The position numbers and the translations under genes are program-made. The notes below the pieces were generated by a model that was given only the letters and a program-made list of their open reading frames with translations, was not told the DNA's origin and did no database searches. Positions 1 to 12,300 of a stretch of DNA of 64,000 nucleotides are shown here, piece after piece (position 1 is the first letter of the stretch; each line of letters starts with the position of its first letter). Origin of the DNA: Cerrena zonata (taxonomy: Eukaryota; Basidiomycota; Agaricomycetes; Polyporales; Cerrenaceae); contig JASBNA010000046.1 in NCBI GenBank assembly GCA_038087015.1, positions 1 to 64,000 on the forward strand. The letters run 5' to 3'.

Positions 1-1013
1 AATCGGATGGTGCGCATGCGGGACCATCGCGCAAGACACCAGAACCCAATGTTATTGGGCAACGCTCGCCAAGCGGTCCACTTTTATCACCATCTAATCT
101 AGTATTCACACGTCAGGCTATCAAAACTGCAATGAAATCGAACATGCGGCGACAGCAGGGTCCTGTTACATTCAACCTTGGCAAACAGGTTGAGACGATG
201 CGCAAAGGTGCAAGTACAGGTGGACGGACAGAGAGAGATGTGTTTGAAGATGGACCTCGAGATGATGTTTCCTCACGGTCGGAAACACCTCAACGCGATT
301 TAGATCGATTTGAGTTTCTCTCACCCATTCGTCAAGAGCTACAGCGCAAGGGCACATCGCTTACCATTGAGAGTGCTCAGGCGATCAATCGTGCAGTAAG
401 TACAGGGAATAAGGTCTGCGAATGGGTAAAACTAATAGGATATCTCATTGCGTAGATTTCCACACGTTTCTCCTCCCTCAATGATCGCCTGGCGCATCTT
501 GAGGCTGCAGCGCAGAATCAAACGGCAAGCACTGAGCTTGCCGAAACCATCAAGGAAGCACGGGAGTGGTTTGATGATGTTAGACGAACATACCCCGAAA
601 ATGAGAGAGCAATTCAGACTCTCAAGGATCAGCACGATGCATTTCAACGAGAGCTTCAGCGTGCTGAAGCTGAGTTTCAAGACTATCGCCAGGATACAAA
701 GCAACAGATAGAACAACTGGTGAAGCAGCAGGTGGAACACTTTTTGTCTCAGATTCGACTTGAGAGTGCTATTCTCCCTCCGGGTGTACAAGGTTCTGAG
801 GGTGCGCCGCGTCTACCTCCAGCAAGCAGTCGACCCATAGCTTCTGCAATGGGAGGAAGCGTATCATCCAGAAGCCATGGCACATTCATGATGTTCCTGT
901 TGGCAGCAGTGGTCGATCACGTTCAAGCGTCAGCACTTCCAAGTCGCGCACCTCTCCCAAATCATGGTTCCAGCGTTGTTGCGGCTCAAGTGTTCGACCG
1001 GGGTTGGGAATAG
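1..1013 (+). CDS. Coiled-coil protein, 5' end outside window, possible late frameshift
   Basis: The reading frame is open from base 3, so the start lies upstream of the window. One intron, 396-455 (GTAAGT..TAG), joins two exons in phase. After the intron the protein is a heptad-like, Gln/Glu/Arg-rich helix of about 110 residues (about 456-780), followed by a Pro/Ser-rich tail. In the read frame it stops at 1011-1013. A second frame carries a Ser/Arg-rich tail from about 881 to a stop at 1187-1189 that looks more like real coding, so a one-base frameshift near 885 is possible and the original end may be 1189. No domain is recognised. It is likely cargo of, or neighbour to, the KDZ element. Confidence 0.6.
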
Positions 1014-1196
1014 CTCGAGCATCAAGCGAGCCTCAAATCATATCGACTTCAGTCAAAACAAGTACTCCCTCCCTCCCCGCTATGGCTTCAGTCGCATCTG
1101 GTTCTTCACGACCTACAGCAATGCCAGGTCAATTGCAGGATAACAGTTCCAGTCAACATCGTCTGCGCTATCTCCCCTATCTGCCTTGACTCATTA

Positions 1197-2131
1197 TCAC
1201 GAAATACCGCAGCAGCCTCCTCCGTCGTTCCACTCCGAGAGTAGCATCCTCGCATTGTGCATCAAGGATAGCAGTAACGAGGCAAGATGCGCGTAACACA
1301 GTTCCCGAGCAGATGACTTGTTAGCAGTAGTAGCTGTTGTCTGTGCTGAAATCGGCACATTTATATTCTCCTCGCTCATGTATTGTAGACCGTCAATGTA
1401 CAATATATCGTGTTGAATTACATACGAGATATCAATCGATCCTATCCACGCTTCTTACCCCGTCCTCGACCTCATCCCCGGTCCCTCGTCCAGTTGCCGT
1501 AGCCTTCCCTCGTCCATGTCCACTTGAACCTGGTGGCGCAGCGCTGTCATCAGCGCGTTTTGAAGGTTTTTGTTCACGATTGCTACGGCGCAAACCGTCA
1601 GCAGGTACTTCAATACGAACGCGCTTCTTCTTTTCCCCCCGTCGAGTGTCGTAGGTGAGTTTGGAACACGTTTGTGATGAGCTTGCGCATCACCTTCGAC
1701 CTGCGCAGGAGTAACAGGTCGGCGGTGAAGGTCCTGCAGCAGCGTTATTCGCTTCCTGAGGATGCGAGACAGTCCTCTGTAGCGGTTGTTTTGCACGAAG
1801 GGGTGCAGAGATAGAGTCAGAAAAAGGTTGAGACACGGGGGGTACAGCAACAGACCCAGATGGTGGTACATCTTCACCGGCTGGGTGGTATGATTCCGCA
1901 ATCTTCTTCAAGGCAACAATAATGCCATAGAAATTATCGTCCGTGAATTTGGAGGTCCAGAGGTGTGGCGGTGTGTTAATTGTCAACTCTGGTTGCGCAT
2001 CAACTGGCATAGTTGCAAGATATACATCTCGTAGACAAGACCAGCAATAAGGAGATTGAGTTCGAGCTTACTGAGGTCATCAAGATACTTCGACTTGCTA
2101 CGTTTCCAGACATTGATAGGTCTCAGCACCG
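1197..2131 (-). pseudogene. Coding-like minus-strand exons downstream of the 2.1-4.4 kb gene
   Basis: Several minus-strand stretches look coding but do not join cleanly. One starts with an ATG near 2146, overlapping the stop of the upstream gene in another frame, and reads into a Leu-rich helix. A further exon, 1690-2010, can be joined to it by a 38-nt intron with GT..AG ends. Beyond 1690 a Lys/Arg-rich then Gly/Ala-rich stretch continues to about 1460 in a third frame. This may be the real C-terminal part of the preceding gene, separated by one or more frameshifts, or a decayed second gene. No domain is recognised. Confidence 0.35.
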
Positions 2132-4410
2132 TTAGACAGCCCATGATTGAGCTGTGAATGTCAGCGGGTAAATGGGGCTCATCACTGCTCCAACTGGCCC
2201 AAGGAAAGGATGATGGACGGAGTTCAACATGGACCTACGAGTTATACATCGGTAAAGTATTGAATGAGATTGTATATTGCTGTTGCTTACCTGCTGTGCC
2301 GCATACCAGTCTACAATAGAATGGTAATCCTCATTGGTCGATAATGAGCGCAAGAATGGGACCTTCATGTGCACATCATTCCTAATCCAACTTGGTGGCG
2401 AGTTGGGGTCGGGAGTGGGGGAGACAGGCCGTTCGATTGCGACCTCGGCCTCCATTCTCCGCATCATGGCGTCCATTTCATCCTCTTCTTCATCATCAGG
2501 TTCACCAATGCTGGGAGGAGGCGAGAGATCCTCATTGCGCACTGAACCAGCAGGAGGTTCGGAGGGCAGAATCAGTGGGCTCCTATGTGGAGGTGATGAT
2601 TCAGCATCTGGGCTCATGATCCTCCTCTCCTTCACGTTCTTTCCCTTCCCCTTTCTCGTCTTGCGTTTGGTGGCGCGAGAAGGTGGTTGTGGCGCACTTG
2701 GCTCATCCGAGTCATCCGAGTCAATTGCATCCAATCGAGAGGTAAAGTCCTCATCAATCTCGTCTTGGTCATCCTCCCGAGTTATGGAACGAGTCGACAA
2801 AGGAGGTTCGAGATCGTCACCATCATCATCCTCCCCCGCAATCATCATATCCTCCACCTGATCTTCTTCGTCCTCCTCACCGTCCTCGGCCTGACTTTTA
2901 GTCGCCCGATGTGGGATCGTCACCTTTGTCGATGGTCCAGGATGTTGGTCGTTGTCGCCTTCGTTACCATCTTGACCTGGGATGATGATCTTGCCATGGT
3001 CTGTGGCATACTGGATCATCCACGGCTCCTCGTACTGAGCAAGGACAATCTTAGGTGCCTTCTTGCGTCCGATCTTTATGCTCCTCCATCGAAAGATCAA
3101 AAGAGGCTCCCCTGCAAGGTACCGAGACTGACGCTTCAACAAGTGAGACAGGAATTTAAATCGCTGGTCACCGCGCAATGTTCCAGGTTTCCGGAGGTAA
3201 ACTTCGTATGGGTCAGCAGCTTCTTCTGATGGCAAGTACATGAGGTCAAGCCAGACGACCCCGTCTCCAGGCATCAGAATATAAGGAGGAGCACCGATAG
3301 GATTGCAGGAAGCAAGCTCTACGAAGGAGAGTTAGTACAAACATGACTATAGTATATCACACAAGAGCCCTACTGTAATGTGTTGTCAGGAATGCCTGCA
3401 GGACGTCTCTGTGCTGTTCTGCTGTGGTGTACTGAGAAAGCGATGGAAGTAGCGGCTCTCCATGACCGTCAAATGTAATGAGGTCGGGTTGAGCGGGCTT
3501 CCCACCTGCGATTCTAGCAAGCCAGGCAGTATATTCATGCCCACTCATGGTATAAGGATCCTCCCATTGGTCAATAAACTTGCGCTGAAAGATATTGGGA
3601 GGAACAGTTTCACGACTAAAATCGAAACGTCCCAAACATCAGTAAAACGCTCATAAAGTACAATCGGAATACCTTACATTGATGTTGAATGCTTTGAGGA
3701 AAGCTTTTCACTTGGTCTCGAAGACATGATGACCATGTGTGCGCCAAACCATTTTTGCGCCGACTGGAGAATTGTATAGATGAATTCGGCAAATACCATA
3801 TCACCGTAACTACAGGAAACAGGTTATTATCCATCCAAAGACTTGCATAAGTGACTCCCAACCCACATTGCCTGATACTCCTCTGTAGCATTTCCATCGT
3901 TAATGCGGCGCGCATCAGCATTCCACCTGATCACCTCACGTTTTGGCAGGCCCAAAAACGCCTCTCGTGTGACAGCATTGTAGGCAGTAAGGAAATGAAC
4001 GTTTTTTTTCTTCATGTGAGCTTCGACGTTAGGTTTTATTTTGGACCAGTTACGTTCTGCCCACAACGTTCTGCCCACAAGTTTCTTCAGAAATCCATAG
4101 CGATCGATGTTGACGTTGTTGGAACGGGCCAAACGATCGTAAAGCCAGTTAATGACGCGCTGAGAAGTGCAGAGTGAGCGACGGTTGCATGGAAGGACAA
4201 CAGAAAAACATGTACCTTTCGGTTCGCGGTCACATCGTGCTTGGTCGTGATACGATACTTGACAGCAAGAGCCCCTGCTGCCTCAACCGCAACAGCACGT
4301 CGGGCCGCATTTGTTGCGCCATCAATATAACGGTCAAAGTAGGTTTCAAGAAAGATTTTATGCTCTGGAGTGAGACCGAAGTCACTGAGAACTTGGGTGG
4401 GGGTAGCCAT
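2132..4410 (-). CDS. Conserved mushroom-type hypothetical protein, KDZ neighbour
   Basis: Start ATG at 4410, with a TATAAAA-like box about 40 bp upstream (4445-4452). Exons join with GT..AG introns near 4213-4158, 3868-3812, 3677-3622, 3372-3318 and 2290-2231. The N-terminal part (about 200 residues) is helical and basic, with a motif around an Asn-Val-Glu-Ala-His stretch. The middle has a compact region rich in Trp and Tyr. The last third is a long acidic and Ser/Pro-rich, probably disordered stretch (about 2400-2900) with a short Lys/Arg-rich nuclear-type signal near 2640-2680. I recognise the style of a protein often annotated as hypothetical in mushroom genomes near transposons, but no function. 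It is divergent from the TET/JBP gene with 203 bp between start codons. Confidence 0.6.
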
Positions 4411-4613
4411 TGGTACAGAACGGATACCTGCGCAATGCAGTTGCTTTTATAGTGAATCCTGGAGTCATTATATTTAGTTCGATGGCAGGTCAAATGTGTG
4501 CGGATGAAAGTAATGGTATAATAAGCAGCCTGAGAAAAAGAAGCATGCACCAGGAGTAATGGGCTGTATGTGGGTAATCACCGTTCGGACATTCATCCCT
4601 CACAGCGCACGTC
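4411..4613. promoter_or_regulatory. Divergent promoter between hypothetical gene and TET/JBP gene
   Basis: The 203 bp between the two opposed ATGs must carry both promoters. A TATAAAA-like box for the minus gene is read at 4452-4445. No clear TATA box is seen for the plus gene. Co-regulation of the two genes is inference. Confidence 0.4.
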
Positions 4614-5922
4614 ATGGTGTTGCGCAGGCTGAACACAGTCACTGGTTACATGCTGTATCTTTTCAGAAAGCAACTCGCAACCAAAACGAAATGTCAGTTC
4701 CATGATCAGCAGTCTCCACCTATAGGTATGGACGAGATGTTTGCCGAGGAATGTTGCGCCGTAACTCTCCAAATGGTGCGCGCATTTCTGAATCCTGGTA
4801 GGTGACACAGTAACTCCGTGGTCTGGAGCAGTACTAAATGTATCGAAGTTGGTCTATCATGGGATGTGGATGCCTATCGTATGCAATGTGCAAAACAACA
4901 CATATGGAGTGGTATGCAACCAAAGGAGAGCAACCTTGCGCACGAATTCCCATCTTGCCGGTCTGGTATACGCGCAGTTCGTGGTCCGAGGACAGTGGTC
5001 GATAAGTATGGACGGATTGTGATGTGGATATTACCCGATATTTTGCCCCCTCGCATTCAGGTGAGTCTATATCGGTGGTTCAGGAATTCTAGTTGAAATA
5101 TCGGGTATAGCTCGCTATGCGCAACGGAGGAATGATGATGTCTTCTGACTTCAAGACACCTTCATCATCTCAACAGACTGGTGGGTCGTGGAGATATGAT
5201 CCATCCCTATTCAGCGAGATGAACAATGGACTCCCTCCCGGCGTTCTCAATATCTCTGCCGCATGGTTTATGAATGGATGGGAGGTACACATTATGATGT
5301 CATTGAATGTACTGCTGATCGGAAAGATACAATTGAATAGGGATGTCAAGATGGACTGATCACATCCCCTTTCCTCGCGAAGGAGTCTGGCCAAGAATGG
5401 ATGACCGCCTTCTTTGAACCTGGCGCAGTGATTTCGGGAATACTTCGAATCATGCATCCCGACCAATACAGGATGGGATTCGAAATTCTGAGCAAGCTTG
5501 CACTATACGCAAAGGTTGAGGAAGCGCTCTTACAATGGCCATCTATTTTCAATGCAATAACGGTCATATCGAACCGTCACTGTCCGATGCACCGCGATAC
5601 GAAAGGTGCCTTCCATCTGTTTGATATACTTGTCACGAGTGGTGAATATACCACTGCGCCGCTCATAATTCTTCCTATTGGACTACAAGTTCCGAATTCC
5701 GCCGGAACCATCCTTGGGTTCAGTGGCGCCGCATTCCGTCACGGTGTTGCGCCAGCCGATGGAACACGATTGTGTCATGCATTCTATATGCGTGTATCGT
5801 TGCAATCATTCACAGATACCAGGCCATGCAGCTGGATGACGCAAGAGGTTTATAGGGATTGTCTAGGTGAAGAGAATTCCGCTATCACAGGTGTGTTGCA
5901 CCTTGACCCAATGAGTATATAA
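4614..5922 (+). CDS. TET/JBP-family 2-oxoglutarate/Fe(II) dioxygenase
   Basis: Family members oxidise the methyl group of thymine or 5-methylcytosine in DNA. Four exons join in phase: 4614-4797, 4849-5060, 5111-5284 and 5341-5922, giving about 383 residues. The first intron has a TACTAAA branch-like site just before its acceptor. The catalytic double-stranded beta-helix is in the last exon: His and Asp of the HRD motif (about residues 274 and 276), the distal His in RHGV (about 324) and the 2-oxoglutarate-binding Arg (about 341) are all present, so the enzyme looks intact. The start at 4614 is the least certain point. It lies 52 bp before a KDZ transposase, the arrangement known for fungal TET/JBP genes. 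Likely nuclear, acting on DNA; the exact substrate cannot be told from sequence. Confidence 0.85.
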
Positions 5923-5974
5923 TGAGTACTTGGTTCGTGTTTTGTACTTTACCTCTCTGTGTCAATATAACCCT

Positions 5975-8900
5975 ATGGCGAAACGTCGACGGAGCCTGCC
6001 ATCGTCTCAGCCTAGTCAATCATCCAAACGATCTCGAAGCTCGATGTCACTGCATCCTGTTGTGATTGAGGATCTTACCCGTCGACGGAAGCGTAGTACC
6101 GCTCCTACCGGACACCACCTAACCCACCCAAATCTTGCTAATACTCTGAATCATAGTAGACGGAGAGTGTTGCTCTCTTCTCCAGATCAACAACTCTTCC
6201 CTACCCCACCAGCCGCATTCATTCCACAGGAGTCTGCGCAGCAGGCCATTAATCTTGACGGGATTGTTTTTGAGCATGACATTGCCCCTGAGCGGCCACG
6301 AAAGGTTCGTGTTGAAGTCCCTTCCAACGAGCTTGACCTCACAGATTTACTAGAATGCTACATCATATCTACGTTCGTGGCTACCTCAGCGCGATATATT
6401 TCTCGCAGAGATCATCGAGCGCACTGCACCTCCACCAATTGAAGCGTGCAGTGTTTGTGGACTGGCCATGGAGTGGAGATGCGATGATTGCTTTGGTGCA
6501 CCATGCTTCTGTACTCGCTGCTGCAGAACATCTCACCAAATATCTCCATTTCATCGAGTATCGCGTTGGACCGGGAATACATTCATCCGCTCATCGTTGC
6601 GCAATACTGGTTTGATCTTGTACATGGGCCACAATGGACGTCCTTGCAATCAGCCTGTAGATGGCGAGGAATTTCCTCATACCACTCCATTCCATAGTAC
6701 GACAACCTCGCGTGCATCTTCAACACATAGCTCCCCACTTCTTCCTTCTAATCCATTGCCTGATGCTGCGCAACGTAGCGGTTGCGCAACAACCCATCAC
6801 GATCAAATCACCAATCTTGACATGATTGATGATTCTCGCCCTGATCTCTTCGAACCATTTGATCTCTCCCAATTCGGTGCTCCTCGTAGCGCATCACTTG
6901 CATCTCCACCTCCAATGTCCTCGCCGCTAACTTCCCCAACCGTATCTCACTTGTCATCGTTATCTCAACATTCATCTCCTGCCTCATCCATCTCGCCATC
7001 GCCTTCTATCTCTACTCGTACACTCGGAGTCCCCGATGAGTCATCCCCAGAGCCCTTTGATCGTAATGATGACAGCGCATCTCACATTCAAGACATGCTC
7101 TTCGAGGATGATTTGGATGCTAATGAGGGTGATGACGATATCGACTTCGAAACTGGTGGTATTTCCATATCATCCTTGAAATATCCTAAAGGCTTTGACT
7201 CTCATGGAAACCAGTGGATGACGATAGTCGATATCACAGGTGTACACCATCTTCCGGTTCACTTCTGCTCCTGTCAACATCATGCTGCTCCTCACATTCA
7301 GCTTCTTCGCCTCGGTCTTTACCCAGCCTCACATGACCGCCCTCAAACTGTGTTTACTTTTCGTGTTCTTGACGATTTTGATTTGGACAATTTGGAGACC
7401 AAGGCATCTGCACAGCGGTACTATGCCAAGATTCGCCGTTTAACATCCAATCCATTTCCACAATCTGTGCCTGACAGGTATCGCGAGTTCATGCGCGTCG
7501 TCCGGGAGTGGCGCAACCTCAAGCAGCGCAAGAGATCTGGGGTCCATTATTCTGCGGGGCATGAAGGAGAGCGCGGTATCAAGGAAGGTGGACTCGCTAT
7601 ATTCTGTCCAGCTTGCCCACAACCAGGTGTCAATCTTCCGGAGGACTGGGCTAAGGAAGATGATCAGTATGTGACATACCTGCGCTGCGTTCTTCACTGA
7701 TGAAGTAGCCTACCTGTCTTGCAGATGGAGATTCATGCGAACATTACTTGCTGACGGAAACTTCAAGCAAGAACACTTGAAGATGAAGAACCCAGAGGAT
7801 GATGTTCCCCTAAGTGACGGACATGGGTATTTCGTCGCGCAAAAGGGATTTGACGAATACATAAAGAAGGCACCTCCCCTTGCTTATCAGGTAATTATCT
7901 CAATATATCATTCGCCAATGAGACTTACGAGAGATACTCACAGAAATCCACCTGTCATGAGCATGATGCTGTGAAAAGCCAGAACAATACCCGAGCTCAT
8001 CTTGATGCAACAGGGATCGGTGCGATTGCCTGCGGAAGACATGGATGTTTCTATCCACATTCAGTGGTGAATTTCCAGAAGGGTGAAGGGTATGGGAATG
8101 CTCATATTGTTCATTGTGACTAAATCTCAATATACCCGTAGCTATCGTTACATGGATTATTCATTCATTAATGCAATCAATTACATCCCGATGATCCTGC
8201 TACTCCTCTTGCTATACGACATTATGTGTCAATACTGGCCAAATTTCCTTACACACTGCGATGCTGTCCAACACTTGATCAGACTGAACGATTCCCTGGT
8301 CTTGAAGCATGGCATTGGCCTATTTCACGTTCACGGACACGTCAAGGAATGCTATCCTCGATATGCTCCCTCATTTATCCCCGGCGCTGGGATGCTTGAC
8401 GGCGAAATAATTGAAACCCTATGGCACATCCTCAACGATACTGCGAGCAGTGGTAGATCTATGTCATGGTTCCACCGTCAAGAGTACCTGGACACACACA
8501 TGTATGACTCAAACTGGAAGAAACTAATACGAATGGGTAAGAGTGGTATCTTCAGTTTCTTGCTCACTTACCGGAACATTTATACAGTTCCTTCCCTATG
8601 CAGAAAGTGGCGTGCATGTTTGGAACAAACAGAGGATAGTGATGACTATTTTCAGAAGCTTTCCGAACATGTTGGTGCCACTCGTGCTGCGCAATGGACC
8701 GCAGATGAGCAGCGCATGCAAACACAGCGCGACACAAATGTCGAAGTCATGGATGAATTTGATGTACGTGAAGTGAATGGTGCGCTGTTTTGAGATATTC
8801 CTTGCTGTCTCTTTGTCTCACGCATCCCATTCAGTTCCTCGTAGGGCTGATATACAAAAAGATATTGCAGAGCAGGAGGAGCAGTCTGCTCTTCTACTAG

Positions 8901-10016
8901 GCTCCTCTGCGTGGGTCGCCATGGGTCTTAAAATCGAAGAAGAGCAGTAAGTTGTGTATCTATTCTACCTTATGCATGTCTGAATCAGTGCTAGACTCGG
9001 ATTATTAAATGTCATGCGCAAGGCCCATGCGCAGCCAATCACATATGAGCGACAGATTGCCCTTCAAGCCAAGCGTCGTCGTCTCCAAGGGAAGATCGAT
9101 ACATTCATGACTCAATCTGCCGAATATCTTGGAACCACTGGACAGGTTCCTACGAATCTGATCGATGATGACTGGTTCAATGAAGATGATGATAGAGACG
9201 ACTCGATGGAAGGTGTACTCTCTGGTTCAGATATTCCCGCTGGAGAATCAATTTCCCCCGAGACAATCTCTCTCCCTCTTCCATCATCCTACGGTACCCA
9301 GACTTGCCATGAACGGCTCTCCGTTGTTGCGCAATGTGAACTTCAACTTCGTGTGGGCCAGGCCAATGATGCATTGCATGATCTTCGTGTTGCCATTGCT
9401 CATAAGTCGTTCGTATATCGCTCCCGCATCCGAAAGAACTCACCGACTACTGGATACGCTAAACGTCTTCGCAGCTATGGTGACGCCCATGCAGTCCAGA
9501 TGACTATCGATCATGCCGCCAAGGTCTATATAACCACAAGGAAAGCTATGATTGTTCTCGGTGCTGATCGTGATATACTATCGAAGTACAAGCCACTAAA
9601 TAAAACTGACCTTGCTGCAAGTACAGCCGTTGCTGACTCAAATGCACGTGGACAGCGTCGTGACCAGCTTTCCTGGATATGGCAGACATTTTCCAACACC
9701 AATAGCCCTGACTTCATGAATGAAAGTGTGTCTCTATTCTTCTTCCTCTTTCATCATTACTCATGTTTGGGGCGCAGTGCTCCGAGTCAATTGGTTGCGC
9801 GCCAAGTCTCGCCGTGATCGATGGCGAGAAGAGAAGATACTACTTCGCTCGGAGATTGACTGGACTCGTATCTTCTATCAGAGGCAGGTTGATCTATGGA
9901 TAGACCGATCTGCTGATGTTTCGAGAGGTGCTCATTGTCATGCGCTGCGTCAGGCAGACACATGGCGCCGCTTTGTCTATCTGGCACAGAAAGCCCAAAC
10001 TAAAATAATGATCTAG
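5975..10016 (+). CDS. KDZ-family transposase with N-terminal CxC2-type zinc cluster
   Basis: This enzyme cuts and joins the ends of KDZ DNA transposons. The N-terminus is Lys/Arg/Ser-rich and likely a nuclear signal. An intron at 6305-6353 restores frame into a Cys-rich zinc cluster (about 6440-6620) of the type that precedes KDZ transposase domains, followed by a long Ser/Pro-rich linker. The RNase H-like core follows: first Asp in LDATGIGAIACGRHG (about 8003), second Asp in LLYDIMCQY (about 8210-8235), a GHVKECYPRYAPSFIPG zinc-type motif (about 8338) and the Glu in DGEIIETLW (about 8400). Later exons (about 8587-8780, 8837-8948, 8995-9723, 9779-10016) carry the usual basic helical C-terminus. 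Splice phases agree throughout and no stop or frameshift is seen, so the gene may be functional. Length is about 1,100 residues. Confidence 0.88.
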
Positions 10017-10099
10017 TGTATTTACTTGTTTCGGCTATATCCATACATTGTATTCTCACACCTTGATTGCTCCATAACGCTTCCCTTTATTCCTCAACG

Positions 10100-10858
10100 A
10101 TGTCTTCATCACATTCTGTGGAACAAACCGATCCAGCCTTTCCTCAAATCAAAGATCTTTTCGAGGGTAGAGTCGATCAAGTCTTGGCCAGTATTCTTGT
10201 TCATCGCTACTATCGCATTGAATCTGCGCTCTATGCACTTTGCAGCGGAAACCTCAACGATGACACCAGGCGACGGAGGTGGAGACTCGGACTGTACAGA
10301 GAAGTAGTATGTGACTATTTCTACTCCATATGTACTATTTGCTACACAAAACCATGTTCTAGCGTGAGATGAAGCGTGCGATTGGCAACCTCGTTGTCGC
10401 TGGCTGCACAGGCGGAGAATTCTTTTCTTCAGAGTTAATCCAATTCGACTGGCTCGATCCACGGTCCCAAGATATGTTTATTATTGATTGGACCAAGATG
10501 AGACCTCCTCCACGTCCCCTTAAACTTCAACCGTGGGTTACCAGTGTCTTACCGATTCAAATGCTGCAGGAGAATCAGTGGTGGAAGTACAATTCCCGAC
10601 GAGTTGGAGGTAGTGCTACACGCCCCTCTTGGTGGGATGCTACGGAAGCAGATGTATTGGTGACGATTTCTCTCATCACATTGTGTTTCAATACTTACCT
10701 CGTTAATATAGCTATATCTTCCTGAGACTCCTGTTCCCATCGCGCAAGTTAAGGAGCAGAAGCATTTGCTCGGAATTGCACGCGAATTGCTGCGCACGAT
10801 GGTCAATATGATTAAAAATGATGGTTATCCTCGTCTTCAGGAACCACATTTTGTGTAG
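10100..10858 (+). CDS. Hypothetical protein, three exons, KDZ neighbour
   Basis: Exons 10100-10306, 10363-10659 and 10712-10858 join in phase 0 and encode 216 residues ending at TAG. The N-terminal third is helical; the middle is Trp/Pro-rich with a run of prolines; the end is a basic helix. No domain is recognised. It starts only 83 bp after the transposase stop and faces the same way, so it is plausibly further transposon cargo. Function unknown. Confidence 0.6.
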
Positions 10859-12300
10859 TATAAATACCGACGTACTCCTCCATTCCTCATATCCTTTGAG
10901 CACCGACTCTAACGATAGATGTCTGACCAGTTAACATTGGCTGTGTCTTGCGCTTCACCTATCCTGCGCTATGGTTGCTTCGCACTTGACACATGGTCGT
11001 TATTATGTCACTCCCTTTCTTATCGTCTTCAAACACTTTTAATTTACCTCTTCCCTTCAGTATATACCACGAATACACGCTCAGACGCTTTTATACACTA
11101 TAGGTCTTCTGATGCGCAATATATGAGGGCTCCTTCTATAGACCTATGTTGATTATTCGACTTCGAAAGCTCAGTTCATTTCGTCTCTATCACTACTCTC
11201 TCTCCTTTGCTGTCCATCTTATTTCATTTCTCTTGATTTTTGCTCGCTACATCTGCGCTGCGCTGTACAATAACCATTGTTTCAGACAGTTTTGTATCCT
11301 CATTCAGTCTGTTTAGACCTCTTTGAGCCCAAATCTATTTTAATTCCGATGATATATGAATTCTATCCACTGTAAATCCATTTCTCATCGCTCCACTTGT
11401 AATATGCGCAACAATGTAAATGGTTTCCCAATGTGTCCCTCTGCTCTACTACATATTTTCCCAGCGCCCGGTACCCCAATACGTTCGCTAACAGCCTGCG
11501 AAACACCGTTCCTGTTGCCCTACGTTCTGGTAGACCATCTCCTCCTCGACTCCCTCAGTCGAAAACATGTTCTCTTGTGCAGATACTCACCCCGAATGCT
11601 GTACAAGTAACTCTGATAAATTTATGTATTTTTTTTTTTGGTAAGTACCTGTACATGCTCCCATACAACACCGCACTACCTCCACAGCAAACAGGTGAAA
11701 ATAAAATTCCCCCCTCCCCTCCACCGCCCATACCCTGTTGAGATATCCTATCTCCTACCTATTCCCCACCCCGCAGAAATTCCGGAAATCCTATCCCGTC
11801 CCTCACCCTTTCAAATATACCACCTCCCACAATGTCCCAACACCTACCGAACAATCAGATCGTCCATCCTCATCTACAGGCTTTGTAACGCATCCCCACA
11901 GGTTCCCAATCTCAAGATCCCCTCCGTGGACACCTCCAGATTGGCTATCTCAATACTACCCCCCCCCCCTCCAGAACGTCTATCCCAAAAACTACCCCTC
12001 ATTTGGAGATGATCGATCTCACTCACACACTGCGCACTTACGTGAATTTCGAGCCGGACGATCTGGACCTATGTGTAGGTAACGTCGGCGCCCTATCTCG
12101 TACTACAGTACTGTTCCGACTTGACTGAAAGGGTTGTACAAACAGCAGGGCGGAAATGATGATGGGTCGCGAAACGATGCGATCAAACAGTCAAGAATGA
12201 CACAGATTCGGAGCCTATCAAATTCAGATAAGAAGTACATCCTGGCCAGGCATTAGAGGGGAAAGACATACGGTGGATGCCATGTGATTCAAGTAGTCTC
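10859..12300. other. Gene-poor spacer with a weak Pro-rich reading frame
   Basis: No gene can be supported. The stretch is T/C-rich on the plus strand. A Pro/Ser-rich frame at 11738-12082, with a possible upstream piece at 11433-11610, could be an exon of a low-complexity protein, but no start or splice set holds together. A run of T lies at 11630-11639. Confidence 0.5.

Larger units (their letters stand above)
1..10858. mobile_element. KDZ-type DNA transposon neighbourhood with TET/JBP gene
   Basis: This block holds a KDZ transposase and a TET/JBP dioxygenase 52 bp apart on the same strand, plus three unrecognised genes. KDZ (Kyakuja-Dileera-Zisupton) elements of basidiomycetes are known to travel with TET/JBP genes, so I group the genes as one element and its cargo. 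I could not find terminal inverted repeats or a target-site duplication; the left end probably lies before the window because the first gene is cut by it. The 22-copy-type core repeat that fills 12.4-56.5 kb is absent here, which supports a separate origin. Grouping is inference; the transposase and dioxygenase calls are firm. Confidence 0.6.

Noticed and set aside
2334..3229. Plus-strand frames opposite the acidic/Ser-rich exon
   Set aside because: Shadows of the minus-strand gene, whose exons and splice sites are consistent.
6355..6615. Frameshift in the KDZ transposase near 6.36 kb
   Set aside because: An intron at 6305-6353 (GT..AG) restores the frame exactly, with good family sequence on both sides.
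11356..12082. Pro-rich plus-strand frames as a gene
   Set aside because: No consistent start or splice set, and low-complexity C-rich DNA gives long open frames by chance.
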